A DNA stretch of 64,000 nt, taken from the NCBI GenBank assembly GCA_904063045.1, contig CAJFCJ010000068.1:112297-176296 (forward strand), written 5' to 3'. Of the stretch, positions 44,374 through 56,370 are shown one piece after another. Position numbers and translations under genes: made by a program. Origin of the DNA: Dimorphilus gyrociliatus (lineage: Eukaryota; Annelida; Polychaeta; Dinophilidae). The notes below the pieces were generated by a model that was not told where the DNA came from, ran no database searches, and saw only the letters and a list, made by a program, of their open reading frames with translations. The stretch's first letter is position 1; each line of letters opens with the position of its first letter.

Positions 44374-47290
44374 CTGATCAGTAAAATAAGTAAAAAATCC
44401 CTCAACATAAGAGAAAAAAATACGAGAATTTTGTATTATTCAAAAATGTCAATCGAAAAAAATATTTTATTTGGTATTGTTTTTCTTCATCTAATTTTTC
44501 CTCTGCTTATCCAAAGACAAAGAGGATCTAATTGCAATAATTAAATGATGAAAATGAACCGGATTTTTTGAATGCTAAAAAGACAGAAAGAGAACTTTCA
44601 TTCAAGTTTTCGTAAAAATGACGAAAAATGAAACTTTCTCAGTTTGAGACCTGTTCATTCATAGAAATAAAATATCGTCCAAAAATGTGTCATGAAGTCG
44701 AGAAATCTGTTTGTCACAAACTAATGATAGATCTAAAAACATGCGTTGCACTCATACTTGTGATCTGGGTATTGATACGATTGCATGGCTTATGAAGTTT
44801 AATATATGAAACATTTTTTTATTCTAATCCCAAAGCAACAAGAGAAGCATGTCTAGATCCAATACGACCATTTTCTCATATTGCGTGAATTCCTCGAAAA
44901 AGGTAGCTGTTCTAATCTCTTATACTTAAATCGAGTTTTTTTTTGTATGAAAAGGTTTGAGGTCAAACACTATGATAGTAATTAGAAAACTAGAGCTTTT
45001 TTGAGTGAATTCAAGGTCGATTTCATCTCAATTACTTTATTTCCAACCATCGAGAGATGACTGATCAACTGGTGATGTAGTAGAAAAGTTCTCATGGGAA
45101 ACCTTAAGTTCTGTTAAAATAAAGTTTTCATTGTGTTAGAGGGGCATGAGACTGGTCGTATCATGTTACCCAATGAGAACCGAGAGACTCCATAAAAGGA
45201 AACCAAATTGGTTCCACGATGTGTTTCAGATAATGTTCAAAAGGGGTCATGAGATGGTGATAGAACCCAGTAATAAAGTGGTAGATTTCTGTAACAAATA
45301 TCGGAGGCACAAAGCTAAATGGCAGATCATGTTGCAGAAATGGTAACCCACGTTTTAAGTGGTAGATGGTTTCAAAAAGGATTTCAGTTTAAACTATAAA
45401 TAGACGCCATGAAGAATAAAATATCTTCATTCTAATATTTTCATATTTTTATTACACATTACAATTACAAAGAAGACAGACACGAAAAGCACCGGTCCTA
45501 CTCTTCCCAACCCTTTGTTTCTGATACCTACTTTTTTTCGAGTACGAAATGGCTCTTCAAATAAAGCTCTGTTTATTTTTTCGGCATATTTTTTTTGTAG
45601 ATAGACTCCAAGGATTTGTCGATAAGGTGTACATTGCGCTCTTAGAAGCGAAAATAATATTTGTACTTCTAAACTGCATGCAAGCAATTGAAGAAATATA
45701 TCTAGCATTTCTTGTGAGTTTCATTTTAAATGAAAGCGATAAATTGAATCGTTTGTCCATCTTTTTTCAAAATAATCTCAGATGTGATATGAGTAATCGT
45801 TAAAATTCATGAATTCATACAGCTTGAAGGCATTTCGGATTGAAGAAAAAGATTTACCCTTGTTCAAATATTGGATCAAGAATCATTAATCAATGTATAT
45901 GTCGGTTATTTCAAAATTAATTCGTTCATATTTTAGAATAATGCCCCAATTTTATCACTTCTTTTCATTTTTTTCGGTAATTTCTGATTAGAATCTATCT
46001 ACTAAATGTTCAAAATGAGCGAAATAAAATTGACAGGCAACCAGGTTGAGCTCCATTGTGTCTTACAGAATTTTGTCGGATTTACATTTTTTCGTGATAT
46101 CACCTAAATTTTGAGTTTGAATGGATCACTTCATTCATGTTTCTAGAAACAAAATTCATAATTAATCTTTTTTGATGTTTATTTTTCAAAAGCACTTTTA
46201 CATATATGAATTTTTGATTTTTTGAGCGGAATGTCAGGTCCAGTAAACATGTCTTCGATCTCCATTCTGTTGAAATCTACTTTTTTCTTCAATGCATCGA
46301 TGCCTTTATTGATATTGGCAATCGAATCTGTATGTTTTTGCCCTTTTTGTGGGCTAAAGGCTTGCATAATTTGGCTAATAATTAGATCTCATTGCGGAGC
46401 TTGTATTTGATCGAGTTTCCGCAATTGATAAAATTGATAATCAAGTCTATCTTTGATAAGATGTTTTCTCTTCGTTTGTTTTGATTTTTCCGTCATTCAG
46501 AAGTAGAAACGTTATTCAGACAGTCATTTAAAAAGTGAAGGGCAAAATGGCACATTTTTTCGGTCATATCACCTGAATACTGCTAGAAAAACAATAGTAA
46601 AATAAAATTAAAATTACTCAAAATGGTGAGAAGTTATACCTTTTAAAAGAAAAATGGTTTTGTTTCCTGTTTTGGTTTTCAAATTTCAACAAAAATATTT
46701 TTCATTTTACCTTGGCCCTCGATCTAGAGATTCATCTTTGATACTGATTTTTTTTCTCGCATATTATTAAATACTTGGACAATTTTGTATTCATTTTACT
46801 AATTCGCTTATTAAAATGTTTAATTTTTTCATCATTTGCATCATTAGATATTCAGGGATCTTGAAAATCGATAGAAACATTATATCACTATTCATTAATT
46901 TAGTACTTCGGGTTTACATTTCTTTTTTCAAATAAATGCGAGTAATAATTTTTTTAAGCTAATTCATGCGGCTATAAGTTTTAAAACAATGAAAATTCAC
47001 TCATTACATGTGGCGCGCATAACAGGTTATAATGCTTGTAAGGTTACTTTTTTCTCATTTACTTATCACTACGATTTCAATCTATATAATCTATAAGAGA
47101 GAGACTTGAACTTTATAAAATCGCAGTAACAAGGGGAAGATTTGAACCCCGATCAACTTTTTGGCTTTGTCTTCAAATGCGATCACGAAACATTTAGCCT
47201 CGAAATGCTTCAGGAATATTTAAAGTATTTTATTAAGATCAAAATCATATTTTTTAAATAGTCTACATGAATTTCTGACATTTAGAAAAT
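44374..47290. other. long stretch without a supported gene
   Basis: Short frames only. A minus-strand fragment at 46179-46500 reads SKQTKRKHLIKDRLDYQFYQ, one stop, then a helical NINKGIDALKKKVDFNRMEI segment; it looks like a small broken transposon protein but is unrecognised. 45146-45346 plus is also unassigned. Confidence 0.4.
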
Positions 47291-48480
47291 AATTTCAAAG
47301 AACCCTCAAAATGAGGATTGTAATTTCAAAAACTCGAATAGAATACGAAAACATGTGTGATTTCTTATCAATTGGTGTTATGGCAGGAGGAATGCCCCGA
47401 CAACAAGAATAAAGGCTGAAGCAAAAGGCGAAGACGGTTGTTTGCAAAAAAAACAAGCTGTGGTTGATTAAGGATGAAATGGAAAAAGAGGTTTCAATTT
47501 GGGAAGACAAACAAAAAATGAGAGAGATTTAAAATTGTGAACACATAGAGAGAAGTCGACATTGGGGTGTCAATAAGACCGAGAAATATCTGCAAGATTT
47601 CTATCACAGTTTTGACAGAGCAGTTATACAGGACTTTGTAGACGCTTGCACAACATGTTCTCAAGCACAGCCACTAAAGAAAAATGAGACTTCCATGATT
47701 CATATAAGCTCAAAAGCACCTAATGAGCGGTTTCAAATGGATCTAGTAGATCTTTCAAGATGGTCCATCAGAACAACGAATTTTGCTACATCTCGAATGT
47801 GATAGATGTGTATTCAAAATTCACATGCTCAATAAAATCTAAGAATAAAAGCATGTTCACAGTTCGCAAAGAGCTTCAGACTCTCTTTAGAGCTGTCGGA
47901 CCTCCATCAATTCTTCAATCTGACAATGGCACCGAGTTCTCAAATTCAGAAATGTCCTTGCTCTGTAACCAATACAATATACTTCAAAAATTCAGCCGTC
48001 CGAGACCCCTGAAGCCAATGGACAGATCGAAAGAGTCAATCAAACCATTTCTAGATGGTTACAGAAAAAATTATTCATAAATGATGGAAAAAACTGGATC
48101 ATCTATCTCGAAGAAGTACTATATGAATATAATATCACTGTCCATAGTGCCTCTAAGAAATCCCCCTTTTCACTTTATTATAAAAGGAGTGGGGTTCTCA
48201 CCACAAAAATTCTCGATTCTGAAAATGACACCAATGTATAAAAGACTTCGTATCAGGAGCGAATGCAAAGAAACAAATTTAGTCACACTAAGCAAATCAA
48301 ATTTCGAATAGGCGACAAAGTTATTGTGAAAAGGGGTGTTTCTGAACATCAAAAACACAAAAAGCTCATACTTGTTTCTTTTTTTAAACAGATATCTACA
48401 CGGTGATTGAAATCATAAATGATTCAAAAATGATTGTTAAAGGCAAATATAACATTGCACGAACAGTTTTTACTAGTTAA
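47291..48480 (+). pseudogene. Ginger/KRBA2-like integrase-type transposase relic
   Basis: Plus-strand pieces: HWGVNKTEKYLQDFYHSF and DFVDACTTCSQ (HHCC-like zinc part, 47540-47670), FQMDLVDL (first Asp), NVIDVYSKFTCSIKSKNKSM, PPSILQSDNGTEFSN (second Asp), then a shift to NGQIERVNQTISRWLQ (Glu) and a C-terminal FRIGDKVIVKRG (48300). All three DDE residues are visible. No RT or Gag lies upstream, which favours a Ginger-type cut-and-paste element (KRBA2/SCAND3-related) over a gypsy fragment. At least three breaks. Confidence 0.65.
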
Positions 48481-48699
48481 ACAAAGTTGCTAAAGTGATT
48501 TTTCTGCATTTTTTGTTTTTTCACTTACGCACGGTAACCAGATAGGCGCGCGACATTACATCATATGATTCCTGTATTCTGATATGTTAATCATAGCCAG
48601 ACTTAATTGGCTCATCTGCAAGTCGCGCAGTTCTGCAATCAAGCTCTGGATCACACAGTGCCAGATCATTTTTACCTTTTTTCTCTATATATGCTCGAT

Positions 48700-49300
48700 T
48701 TGTTAAATATGACTTGAAAATCAATAAGTAGAGAACCCCCTTGTATCATAATCAGGAACTTCTCGTGGTTTCATTGCTGCAATTCTGCGAAATATATTAA
48801 AGTCTTGTGAAATTTGTTGACCCAATCGACACTTTTGATAAGGGATTGTAATATTTTCTTTATGGGATCCTCTATTGCCAATTGTAGTGTGTGATGCACC
48901 TCATTATAAATATACTAGATGAGGGGTTATCATTTAATTATCTGACTCAATTCTTACAGATTGTATGAGACATCAAATGATCCTTCAAAGACTTCGCTTA
49001 ATGAATCGTTGAGGCGCATTTCAGGACATTTCTTATCCATTTTTGACGAGGAGAATATTTCCGTTTGATCGATTTGAATGGGATCTGCTTGTAATAACGA
49101 ATAAATTCTCTCACAGGTGGACACCATATTGGCGCCATTGTCAACTGTCATCGAAACAACGTGATTCTGAGATATTCTAAAATGTTTTAAAAGATTGTGC
49201 ACTTTAACTTCAAATTTGCAGATGTGCGATATACTTTCATTTCGATCATTTCGAGATAGAAAAATATGAATTTTAAAATTCACCGCGAGCTCAACATTGA
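48700..49300 (-). pseudogene. hAT transposase relic 4
   Basis: Minus-strand frame 48954-49283 has NHVVSMTVDNGANMVSTCER, the hAT central catalytic block. Past a short gap, a C-x-x-H-TLQLAIED-like segment (near 48880-48900) follows in another frame. No ends found. Confidence 0.65.
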
Positions 49301-49419
49301 TTGCAAAAATTTTTTGTCAAACGTGTGGCCAAACAAATTTGTTTGAAACGAGCGGATTGTTTTAAAAATTAATTATTAAATGTAGTGTTTTTGTGCTTCT
49401 GAGCCAGGGGTGTGCACAA

Positions 49420-49622
49420 TGTTAGATATTGTGGGTTATTTTACAAATACAAAAATATAGGGGCCTGTTCCCGTTTTTTTGCTATCCTTCTTCTTGTACA
49501 TCTCAAAGACTTCTTTCTCAAAAACAGTTACTTTATTCTCCACCTTCACTTATATAAACCACATGAAACAAATATGATTCATTTTGATCTTCAAACCGAA
49601 TCAGTTTCACAACTGATCAACA
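49420..49622 (-). repeat. 3' LTR, 203 bp
   Basis: On minus it starts TGTTGATCAGTTGTG right after the polypurine tract and ends ATCTAACA. Contains TTTATATAAG and GAATAAAG. Confidence 0.7.
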
Positions 49623-49643
49623 CCCCCCAGGCAAAATACGTAA

Positions 49644-50599
49644 TTAGCTGATGTGCTTGGTTCGCTCTATACCATATTGATCCAAAACCAAATATTTATT
49701 ATTACCAAGAGTTTTGATTACTGTTGCACTGTCCTTGAATTCTAGATCCATCTTATTTTCTTTGATCTCATTTCTGAGCAAAACGACATCGCCCACTTTG
49801 AATTCATCTACAGCAGCACTCTTTAATTCTTTTGCATACTTCAACATATGTTCTTTTACAATATCAATGTTTTCCTTTTTACAAGCATCATTAGGAGAGA
49901 TTGAGGTCCCTCTATGTACAAGGTTATCGTAATTCTCAACAGCTCTACGTAACTTGTTGGAAAGTCCGTCCTCCTCACTTCTCTTGATGGCTTCTCTAAT
50001 TGTGCGGTTTGCACGCTCAATCCTACCATTAGACTCATGATAGAAGGGCACTGAAAATTGATGTTGGACATTATTTTCTTTACACCAAATTGCCATTTCA
50101 TTGCTCGTATATTCCCTTGCATTGTCTGTGAGTTTCTTTTCAATTGACAGTTCCTTTTTGATCTCATCTAATAAAATAATTGTTTCTTTTGCAGACTTGT
50201 TTTTTATTCCTCTTGCGTAAATTTTCGTGAGAAATAATCGACTGCCATGGCTATGAGCTCACCTTTCCTCAATTCAAGTGTATCTATTGCCACACATTGT
50301 CCCGAATGATCGCTCATGACATGTTCACCTTTGACTTTACGACTTATGTCATATTTTGCACATGTTACGCATTCCTTAAGTGTCTTCTTAAGCAGTCTCT
50401 TCTTTATATCTGGGATCTCTTGTCGAACCAAATCCAGAATATTTTTCCTATGGGAATTTTCACGATGTACTGTCATTATTTTATCTTTAATGATATCAAT
50501 GTTATATTGATTCTCTCTTTCGACACCCCTGCTCAAAGCGTCTGGCATACACATTCCACTACCACGCTTGTATATAATATTAAAATCAAATTGGCTCAA
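49644..50599 (-). pseudogene. integrase of the minus-strand element
   Basis: 50204-50599 has the RNase H end (YKRGSGMCMPDALSRG), zinc part (HRENSHRKN...CVTCAKYD), and the first catalytic Asp in CVAIDTLELRKGE. A shift near 50200 leads to the middle block. 49644-50096 has the Glu block (YHESNGRIERANRTIREAI) and a C-terminal FKVGDVVLLRN with an SH3-like end. The phrase with the catalytic Glu is like microsporidian and some arthropod elements, from memory only. Confidence 0.78.
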
Positions 50600-51721
50600 C
50601 TATTCAATCCACCGATTGAATTTTTGAGTGCCGAAATTTTTTGTTCTAATTGCACGTTGTGAATGATGGTCCGTCAAAACCTTGAATTTCCTGCCAGCGA
50701 TCAAGTATTTAAATGAATCCAATGCCCAAACAATCGCCAGTAGTTCCTTTTCAGTAACCTTGTAATTCAGTTCAGGTCCTTTCAGTACTCGTGAAATGAA
50801 TGCGACAGGCCTTTCTTCTTGTGAAAGAATCGCACCTAAACCATAATCAGAGGCATCCGCCTCATCCACAAATGATTTATTTACATCTGGTATAATACCT
50901 CTAAATTACTTTTGAATGCTTTCTTCACATCTTCAAAAGCCTGTTGATGCTTCACGTCCCATTTCTACGGCACGTCATTTCTGGTTAATTCATATAATGG
51001 TTTGAGAATATCTGCCAGCTTTTCTATGAAATTACGATCAAAATTGAGCAATCCAATGAATCCTTGTAGCTCCCTCTTATTTGATGGTGCAGGACAATCC
51101 ATTATACCTTGCACTCAAACCAAGCATGGTTCAATTTTGTCATGTGAGATCTTATATCCCAAAAAATTAATTTTACTGGTACATTTCACAGTCTTTTTTT
51201 CATTTACCACAAGACCATATTTTTCAAGGATTTGTCTGATTTCTTTCTCATTTCTTAGACATTCATTTTCGCTTTTTCCAAATATTAATATGTCGTCCAA
51301 ATAAATAATACAGGGTTTACCAATTTGTTTTTTTCAATATGATCGTCATCCCACACTGAAAAACAGCAGAGGAATTCTTGAAGCCGTGAGGCATCCTTTT
51401 AAATTGGTAAAGACGATCGAACCCGTCTGTAAATGCTGTTTTCTTTCGATCAGATTCCTTTAACTGGACTTGGAGAAATCCATCTGACAAATCTATCGAA
51501 CTGAAGTATTTATGTCCTCTCAGCATGATCATTAACTCTTGAATCTTCGGAACTGAATATGCATCGAGTTGTACATTGTCATTTATTTTCCGCAGATCAA
51601 GACAAAACCTGACGTCACCTGATTTCTTTTCCGTTAGAACAACTGGATTCAACCAGTCTGAGACACTTTCTTTAATATAATCCAATTTGAGGTATTTTTG
51701 AATTTCCTTCTGAAGTTTCAT
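50600..51721 (-). pseudogene. reverse transcriptase and RNase H of the minus-strand element
   Basis: 51317-51721: SDWLNPVVLTEKKSGDVRFC, SSIDLSDGFLQVQL, YQFKRMPHGFKNSSAVFQ. 51115-51300: MDDILIFGKSENECL with the second palm block and NFLGYKISHD. RNase H 50600-50869: DEADASDYGLGAILSQ, YKVTEKELLAIVWAL, LTDHHSQ. All catalytic residues are readable; stops occur near 51312, 51115 and 50880-51000. Confidence 0.85.
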
Positions 51722-52134
51722 CTTTTTTCATATGTATCAATTGGCCTTCGCCAACTTACTAAAACGTCTTCAGCAGTTTTTATTGAGCATTCTATCGGAA
51801 ATGACAGGTGCGGTCCTGTCAAAAATGCTGTCAATTTTTTGCCAAAAATTATGTCATAAATTCCATTCTGAATTATGTGAAAATCATCTTGAATTGTTTT
51901 ACCATTCATCCGCACATTCAAATTGACACCTTTATTCGATATGATGCTCTGACCATTTAACAGTGTAATTTTTACTGACTGTTTAAAATTAACTGGTGGT
52001 TGACATTTCATATTGGAAAGTGCTTTCTCTGTGATCAAATTGACACACGACCCCGTATCTAACAAAACAGGATACTCAAAATCATTTATTTCAGCCCGGT
52101 CCATACTATCATGTTGAGAAGCTTTGTTTGCCAA
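51718..52134 (-). CDS. retropepsin of the minus-strand element
   Basis: Open frame with YPVLLDTGSCVNLITEKAL (active D-T-G), a flap-like LNGQSIISNKGVNLNV, and YDIIFGKKL as the C-terminal strand. Intact motif; part of the Gag-Pol polyprotein rather than a gene on its own. Confidence 0.75.
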   Translation of the reverse strand: MANKASQHDSMDRAEINDFEYPVLLDTGSCVNLITEKALSNMKCQPPVNFKQSVKITLLNGQSIISNKGVNLNVRMNGKTIQDDFHIIQNGIYDIIFGKKLTAFLTGPHLSFPIECSIKTAEDVLVSWRRPIDTYEKR

Positions 52135-52158
52135 GTTCTTTTTTTTGTTCAGGTTTTT

Positions 52159-52722
52159 TTACTTTGCATTGCGTAGATATGTGGCCTGAATTTCCACGAG
52201 AATAACATTTAATCTGTTTTGTTTTCTCAAACAGTTTTTCTGGAAGCTTTCTCTTTTCGGTTTAATTTTTTCTTCAAAATATTCTTTCTTCTTTTTCTTG
52301 ACTTTTTGCCAATTCTCCAGTTTCTTTATTATGAAGTCGATACCTGAATCCGTTGTATAAAACAGCGTCAGATAGTCCCCGGGTGCTGGTTCAACTCTCA
52401 GTTTGGAAATTACTTCTTGTTCATCCAATCCCTGAATACGCGCTGCATCTCTCAATCTTCGTACATAGAATGACCATGGCTCATTCGTGTACCTCATCAT
52501 CTAATGAAATGAGGTGGCCGTGCAAAATTCAATTAAAAGCTTTTTATAATCCTCCCAGGTGTCACAAAATCGGTCATCTGTACCCATCTCATAAAACCAA
52601 TCAAGTACCTCCTTATTCGACGTTTTGATAGGCAATACAAATTTTTCCTTATTTGTTAATTTTTCAAAACCTGGCGTGAACTCAATCATAAACAATTGCT
52701 TTTTGACATCATTCTCTTCCAT
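52159..52722 (-). pseudogene. gag of the minus-strand element
   Basis: 52501-52722 (MEENDVKKQLFMIEFTPGFE, WEDYKKLLIEFC) and, after a stop at 52500, EPWSFYVRRLRDAARIQGL to a basic end. A knuckle-like KCYSRGNSGHISTQC follows with Arg at the second Cys position, so zinc binding is probably lost. Confidence 0.7.
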
Positions 52723-52740
52723 TCCTTTCTTAAGCTCACA

Positions 52741-53460
52741 ATTATTTTCAAACTTACAATCTATCTGGAAATAGAAAGATTGAAAAATTAAACTATTTTT
52801 TTATATATTGGTTGATCAAAAAATGTGAAATTCATAGATTTACGAATAAAGATATGAATTTTAGTAAAAAGCTAATAAATTTTATTAGAATCAGTAAATC
52901 ACAAACATTCGATCATTTATTTTTTGATTTTTTCTATAGGTTGAAAGTTTACAAAATAACTTATATCTCATTTCAAATGAGGTAAACACGGTATATTGAG
53001 ACTTTCTTCGCAATGAAACACCTCATTCGGCTCTATGAAAAGTGAAGGAGCCTAATCATGTCCCAAAAAAGAAATTATCAACTGTGATGATAAAATATTC
53101 TTTCAATTGATGAGATTTATTTGAATTTGTCATGGTTTAATTGAGAAATGTAGAAATATAGGAATCTTCTTGTAAAATCTAGATGTTTAGGAAATTTTTG
53201 TAAAAAAAATAATTTACATGATGCCGTATTCCTTTAGAAACGGCCTGGCTTGCAACATTCGAGGAATAGAATTGTACTTTTCGCTCCTAATTAAGAAATA
53301 TTGAGTCGCCCTTGAGAGAATGATTTCCTGAAATATCAATTTCAGGACAAACCTTACAGAAAGAACAAGAATTGAGATAAAGATTCTACGCTTAACTATC
53401 AAAATGAGAAGATCAAGATTGCTCTCTTGTCATCTTTTTAACATTTAATGACCATTGATA
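52741..53460. other. intergenic, no supported gene
   Basis: AT-rich; no second LTR for the neighbouring element. Minus frame 53214-53402 has no domain. Confidence 0.45.
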
Positions 53461-53478
53461 ACAGATAATTGAGAACCA

Positions 53479-53609
53479 GGGTTAGGTTAGGTCTTGGGGT
53501 TAGGGATTAGCACAATCAGTACAGACTGGCAATCCCAAAAGTGCACACACACTTATAACCAAGCTTTGGCTAAGGGTTGGTGTAGCTATTGAGGAGTTGC
53601 TATCTTGAG
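53479..53609 (-). repeat. Penelope-like 3' tail with CCTAAC words (copy at 63749-63868)
   Basis: On the minus strand the element ends ...GCTAATCCCTAACCCCAAGA and CCTAACCTAACCC. The same 130 bp occurs at 63749-63868. Confidence 0.6.
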
Positions 53610-53910
53610 TAGCAATTCCCCAGCCTAAGCTGTAACTGTATCTCCAACAAAACCACTTACAAATTCTCCACAAGGGTGAAGAGAACCTGTATTTAGCAAC
53701 TAACAAAATGTCACCAGATTAAAACTCACAATATTTCGGAGGTATTCCTCCTTTATCAAGTGAGAGGGGAAAAGTGGCTGGTTAGATTGCCACCAGACTG
53801 ATCTCTGAGAGGCTTACTATACCTTAGGATAGGTACTGGTTTGATCCCACACTTTATCTCGCAACAAATCACCTATTTGGTGGTCAGTAAAGCAAGTCGA
53901 CCACTGATGA

Positions 53911-53928
53911 AAGTTGAAATTTCAACTT
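53911..53928. repeat. 18-bp perfect palindrome in the element A 3' region
   Basis: AAGTTGAAATTTCAACTT, preceded by CTGATGA. Kept at 59361-59378 in copy B (preceded by CTGACGA). Confidence 0.7.
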
Positions 53929-54328
53929 GCTCCGATCGTTATGAAATTTTACACAGTGCTAGATCTAATTGAACTGAGCAACTGTGCAAAATTTGAACGA
54001 AATCGGCCCAGCGGTTGCGGAGCTATGGAGCTTTGAAGTTAACGGTGGTAGGTGAGGATGGCTGACTGGCAGCCTTAGACTCTATTACCAGTATCTCGAC
54101 CCTACGTTCTATAGTAATTAGAGGGTAACCTTTCAAAAATCGCAGGTATAACAATCAGGTAAGTCACTTTTCATAAAATGTAACAGAAGAAGACCTAGAT
54201 TCAATTCTATGTTCCTTCCTCTGTACATATATGGCCAATCCTATTTGCATGGGGCGGTCCAGAGCCCTATTCATTACCGCACCATGAAATATAACTGAAT
54301 CTAAGATAAGGGGTGATTTCACCTCCAA

Positions 54329-54396
54329 TTTGGACTTAGAATATTTTTTTTAAAAATTTATCGACTTTTTTCAGTCGAAATTTTTCTAAGTCCAAA
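54329..54396. repeat. hairpin in the Penelope-like 3' region
   Basis: TTTGGACTTAGAA pairs with TTCTAAGTCCAAA, and an inner CGACT...AGTCG stem lies inside. Copy B keeps it at 59770-59833 despite length changes in the loop. Confidence 0.7.
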
Positions 54397-55452
54397 ACCT
54401 AACACTGTGTTAGGCTGGACTTAGAATATTTTCGGAAAATATTTTTTCCAAAATCTTTCTAAGTACCCAGGCGAATGTAACGTTTTTACAGGTAATTAAC
54501 ATGACAATGAACTTAGAAAATTAATGATTTTCGCGAAATCTTTACAAGTCCAGAGCCTCAGTGAAGGCCAATTTTTCAAAATCGTCGGATTGCTTTCAAA
54601 CTTGAATCCAAGCTTGCCCCTACGTCGGAAAGATAGAAAAAAATATTTTTATTTTTCTACCCGAACTCGGAAAATTTTCGATTTTCGAAGCTCAGCCACT
54701 CCTGAACCGTAAGAGCTACATGGTCGTGTAGCATATCAGTGAAAAGCTCTTTTCGAGCTCTATCACCTCCAACAAAATTGAAACGTCTAGGATGACGCAT
54801 AACGAAACTCCTAAACGGCCCAGATTTGGGACATTTTTGTCACATCACTGATTTTTTTGGATCAAAACTAACTCATTGATATATATATCCTTAGGGTACT
54901 ATGTAGCATAAGGTCTGTAGACCCATGTTAAACTTTCAACCCCTTATATATATCAGACACACTTGTTCCTGTATGTAAGGAATACACTGAGAGATGGTTG
55001 AAGGTAGAGGTTATGGTTACATTAGACTGCTCATGTATGATTGTCAATGGGTTGTCTTTGTGTTGATTGGGAAACCAGAAGGGACCTTTTGTTGGGGAAC
55101 TTTTGTTCACTGCCAACTGTCAACCATCTGTTCTCTCATAGAGAGGTGTCTCCCCACAAATTACCCCATTTTTTATTATTTAACAATTGTTCAGAACAGG
55201 TCCCATGTCTGTCCAGTCTGTACCTTCTTCTCTGCTGAGTTAAGTGTTGGTTCCATTATCTTAGGTTAGGGTTAGTTGTAAAGTTTCACTAATTTGTATC
55301 TTTTTAGGGGGCCATAGCTTAGGGTTAGGATATAAGAACCAGATGTGGTGTTTTTGTTGGGGAACTGTTTGTTCACTGCCAACTACCACAACCTGTTCCC
55401 CATTAAAGAGGTGTTCAATCCTTACTCAGCCAATAACTAGCCCTATTAATTT

Positions 55453-56370
55453 TCATTCACTGTCAATTTCTCTCTGTATCTCCAATAGGAGATTAATACC
55501 TGCAAAACTACTATCCTGATCATCCCCCACCCAGCTATTGGCCATGGTGAGAATTGTGTCATTGCTGTTGTCCAGGCTCTCTATGTTATTCACAATAGAG
55601 AATTTGTTTTGTGGTTTATTGAAGACTGTTTTAATATGCCACCATGGGGATGGCCAACATTCTAATAGATTCAGAGTGTTGGTATTATCCTCTTGAGGTG
55701 GACCTTCAGTTCTTCCCTTTACTATAAGGCTACCCAATGATCTCCCCAGTTTCAAGGCAATAATAGGCCTAATCGCTTTCAATGGACTGTCATCATTAAG
55801 AGCACTCCAGTGGTCCTTAAGTATTCTATTTAGTTTATACCAAGGACTTGGATGGTAGACAACCAGTGGTACTATAGTAGTACTGTAGCGACCATGATCC
55901 TCATTTAAGCCATACGGAGTAACTGTATTAGCCTCTTTGATGTACCTTGCTTCCAAAGTCTGTAGGGTCTTCTCTCTGTTAGGATCTTCCTCAGGAATGG
56001 AATCACAGACCCAGTAAGTCATCTGATCTATTCCATGTTTTCGAAAATGATCAGAGACCAATTTATTGGATCCATTCCTCACATCCCCTTTATGGTTGTT
56101 GATCCTATCTCTTAGAGTTCTAGTGGTAAGACCCACATACTGTATTTCACATAGGGTACATTGGATAATGTAAATTATCCAACTAGAGGTACAGTCAAAG
56201 TCTCCCTTGACTCTGAACCATTGGTTGCTGCCAGTTGATTGCCATGTGTTAGTTTTCCTAACCTTCAGACACACTAGGCATCTCCTACCATTGCATGGTT
56301 TCATACCTTCAAATTCTTGCCTCTCAATTTCAATCCTCTTAGTGGCTTTTAGCCATGCCTCTTTGAACAT
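55453..56370 (-). CDS. GIY-YIG endonuclease domain of Penelope-like element A
   Basis: An open frame of 305 codons, probably the C-terminal part of the RT protein. It has a cysteine cluster (KPCNGRRCLVCLKVRK), then the GIY-YIG core written as WIIYIIQCTLCEIQYVGLTT, the catalytic Arg in LRDRINNHKGDV and a histidine-rich HFRKHGIDQM segment. The C-terminal 150 residues are less conserved. In Penelope-like elements this domain nicks the target for primed reverse transcription. Copy B contains only the last third. Confidence 0.82.
   Translation of the reverse strand: MFKEAWLKATKRIEIERQEFEGMKPCNGRRCLVCLKVRKTNTWQSTGSNQWFRVKGDFDCTSSWIIYIIQCTLCEIQYVGLTTRTLRDRINNHKGDVRNGSNKLVSDHFRKHGIDQMTYWVCDSIPEEDPNREKTLQTLEARYIKEANTVTPYGLNEDHGRYSTTIVPLVVYHPSPWYKLNRILKDHWSALNDDSPLKAIRPIIALKLGRSLGSLIVKGRTEGPPQEDNTNTLNLLECWPSPWWHIKTVFNKPQNKFSIVNNIESLDNSNDTILTMANSWVGDDQDSSFAGINLLLEIQREIDSE

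Larger units (their letters stand above)
49420..52740 (-). mobile_element. Ty3/gypsy element on the minus strand with one LTR
   Basis: In minus order: gag (52159-52722), protease (51718-52134), RT (51115-51721), RNase H (50600-50869), integrase (49644-50599), polypurine CTGGGGGG, then a 203-bp LTR (49420-49622). I found no second LTR beyond 52740 and no primer site, so the 5' end is lost or lies outside. Most domains are in long frames with few breaks. Confidence 0.85.

Noticed and set aside
47291-48480. Integrase of another gypsy element
   Set aside because: No RT, RNase H, protease or LTR nearby; the zinc part and spacing look more like Ginger-type transposases. Kept at moderate confidence.
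49405-49630. Small hAT-type MITE with CAGGGG ends
   Set aside because: No matching 8-bp duplication. The position after the pol stop and polypurine tract, plus TATA and AATAAA, better fits a 203-bp LTR.
53905-53960. Hammerhead ribozyme (CTGATGA followed by a perfect palindrome)
   Set aside because: Penelope-like elements can carry hammerheads, but the GAAA core expected right after stem II is missing here and in copy B (GCTCC instead).
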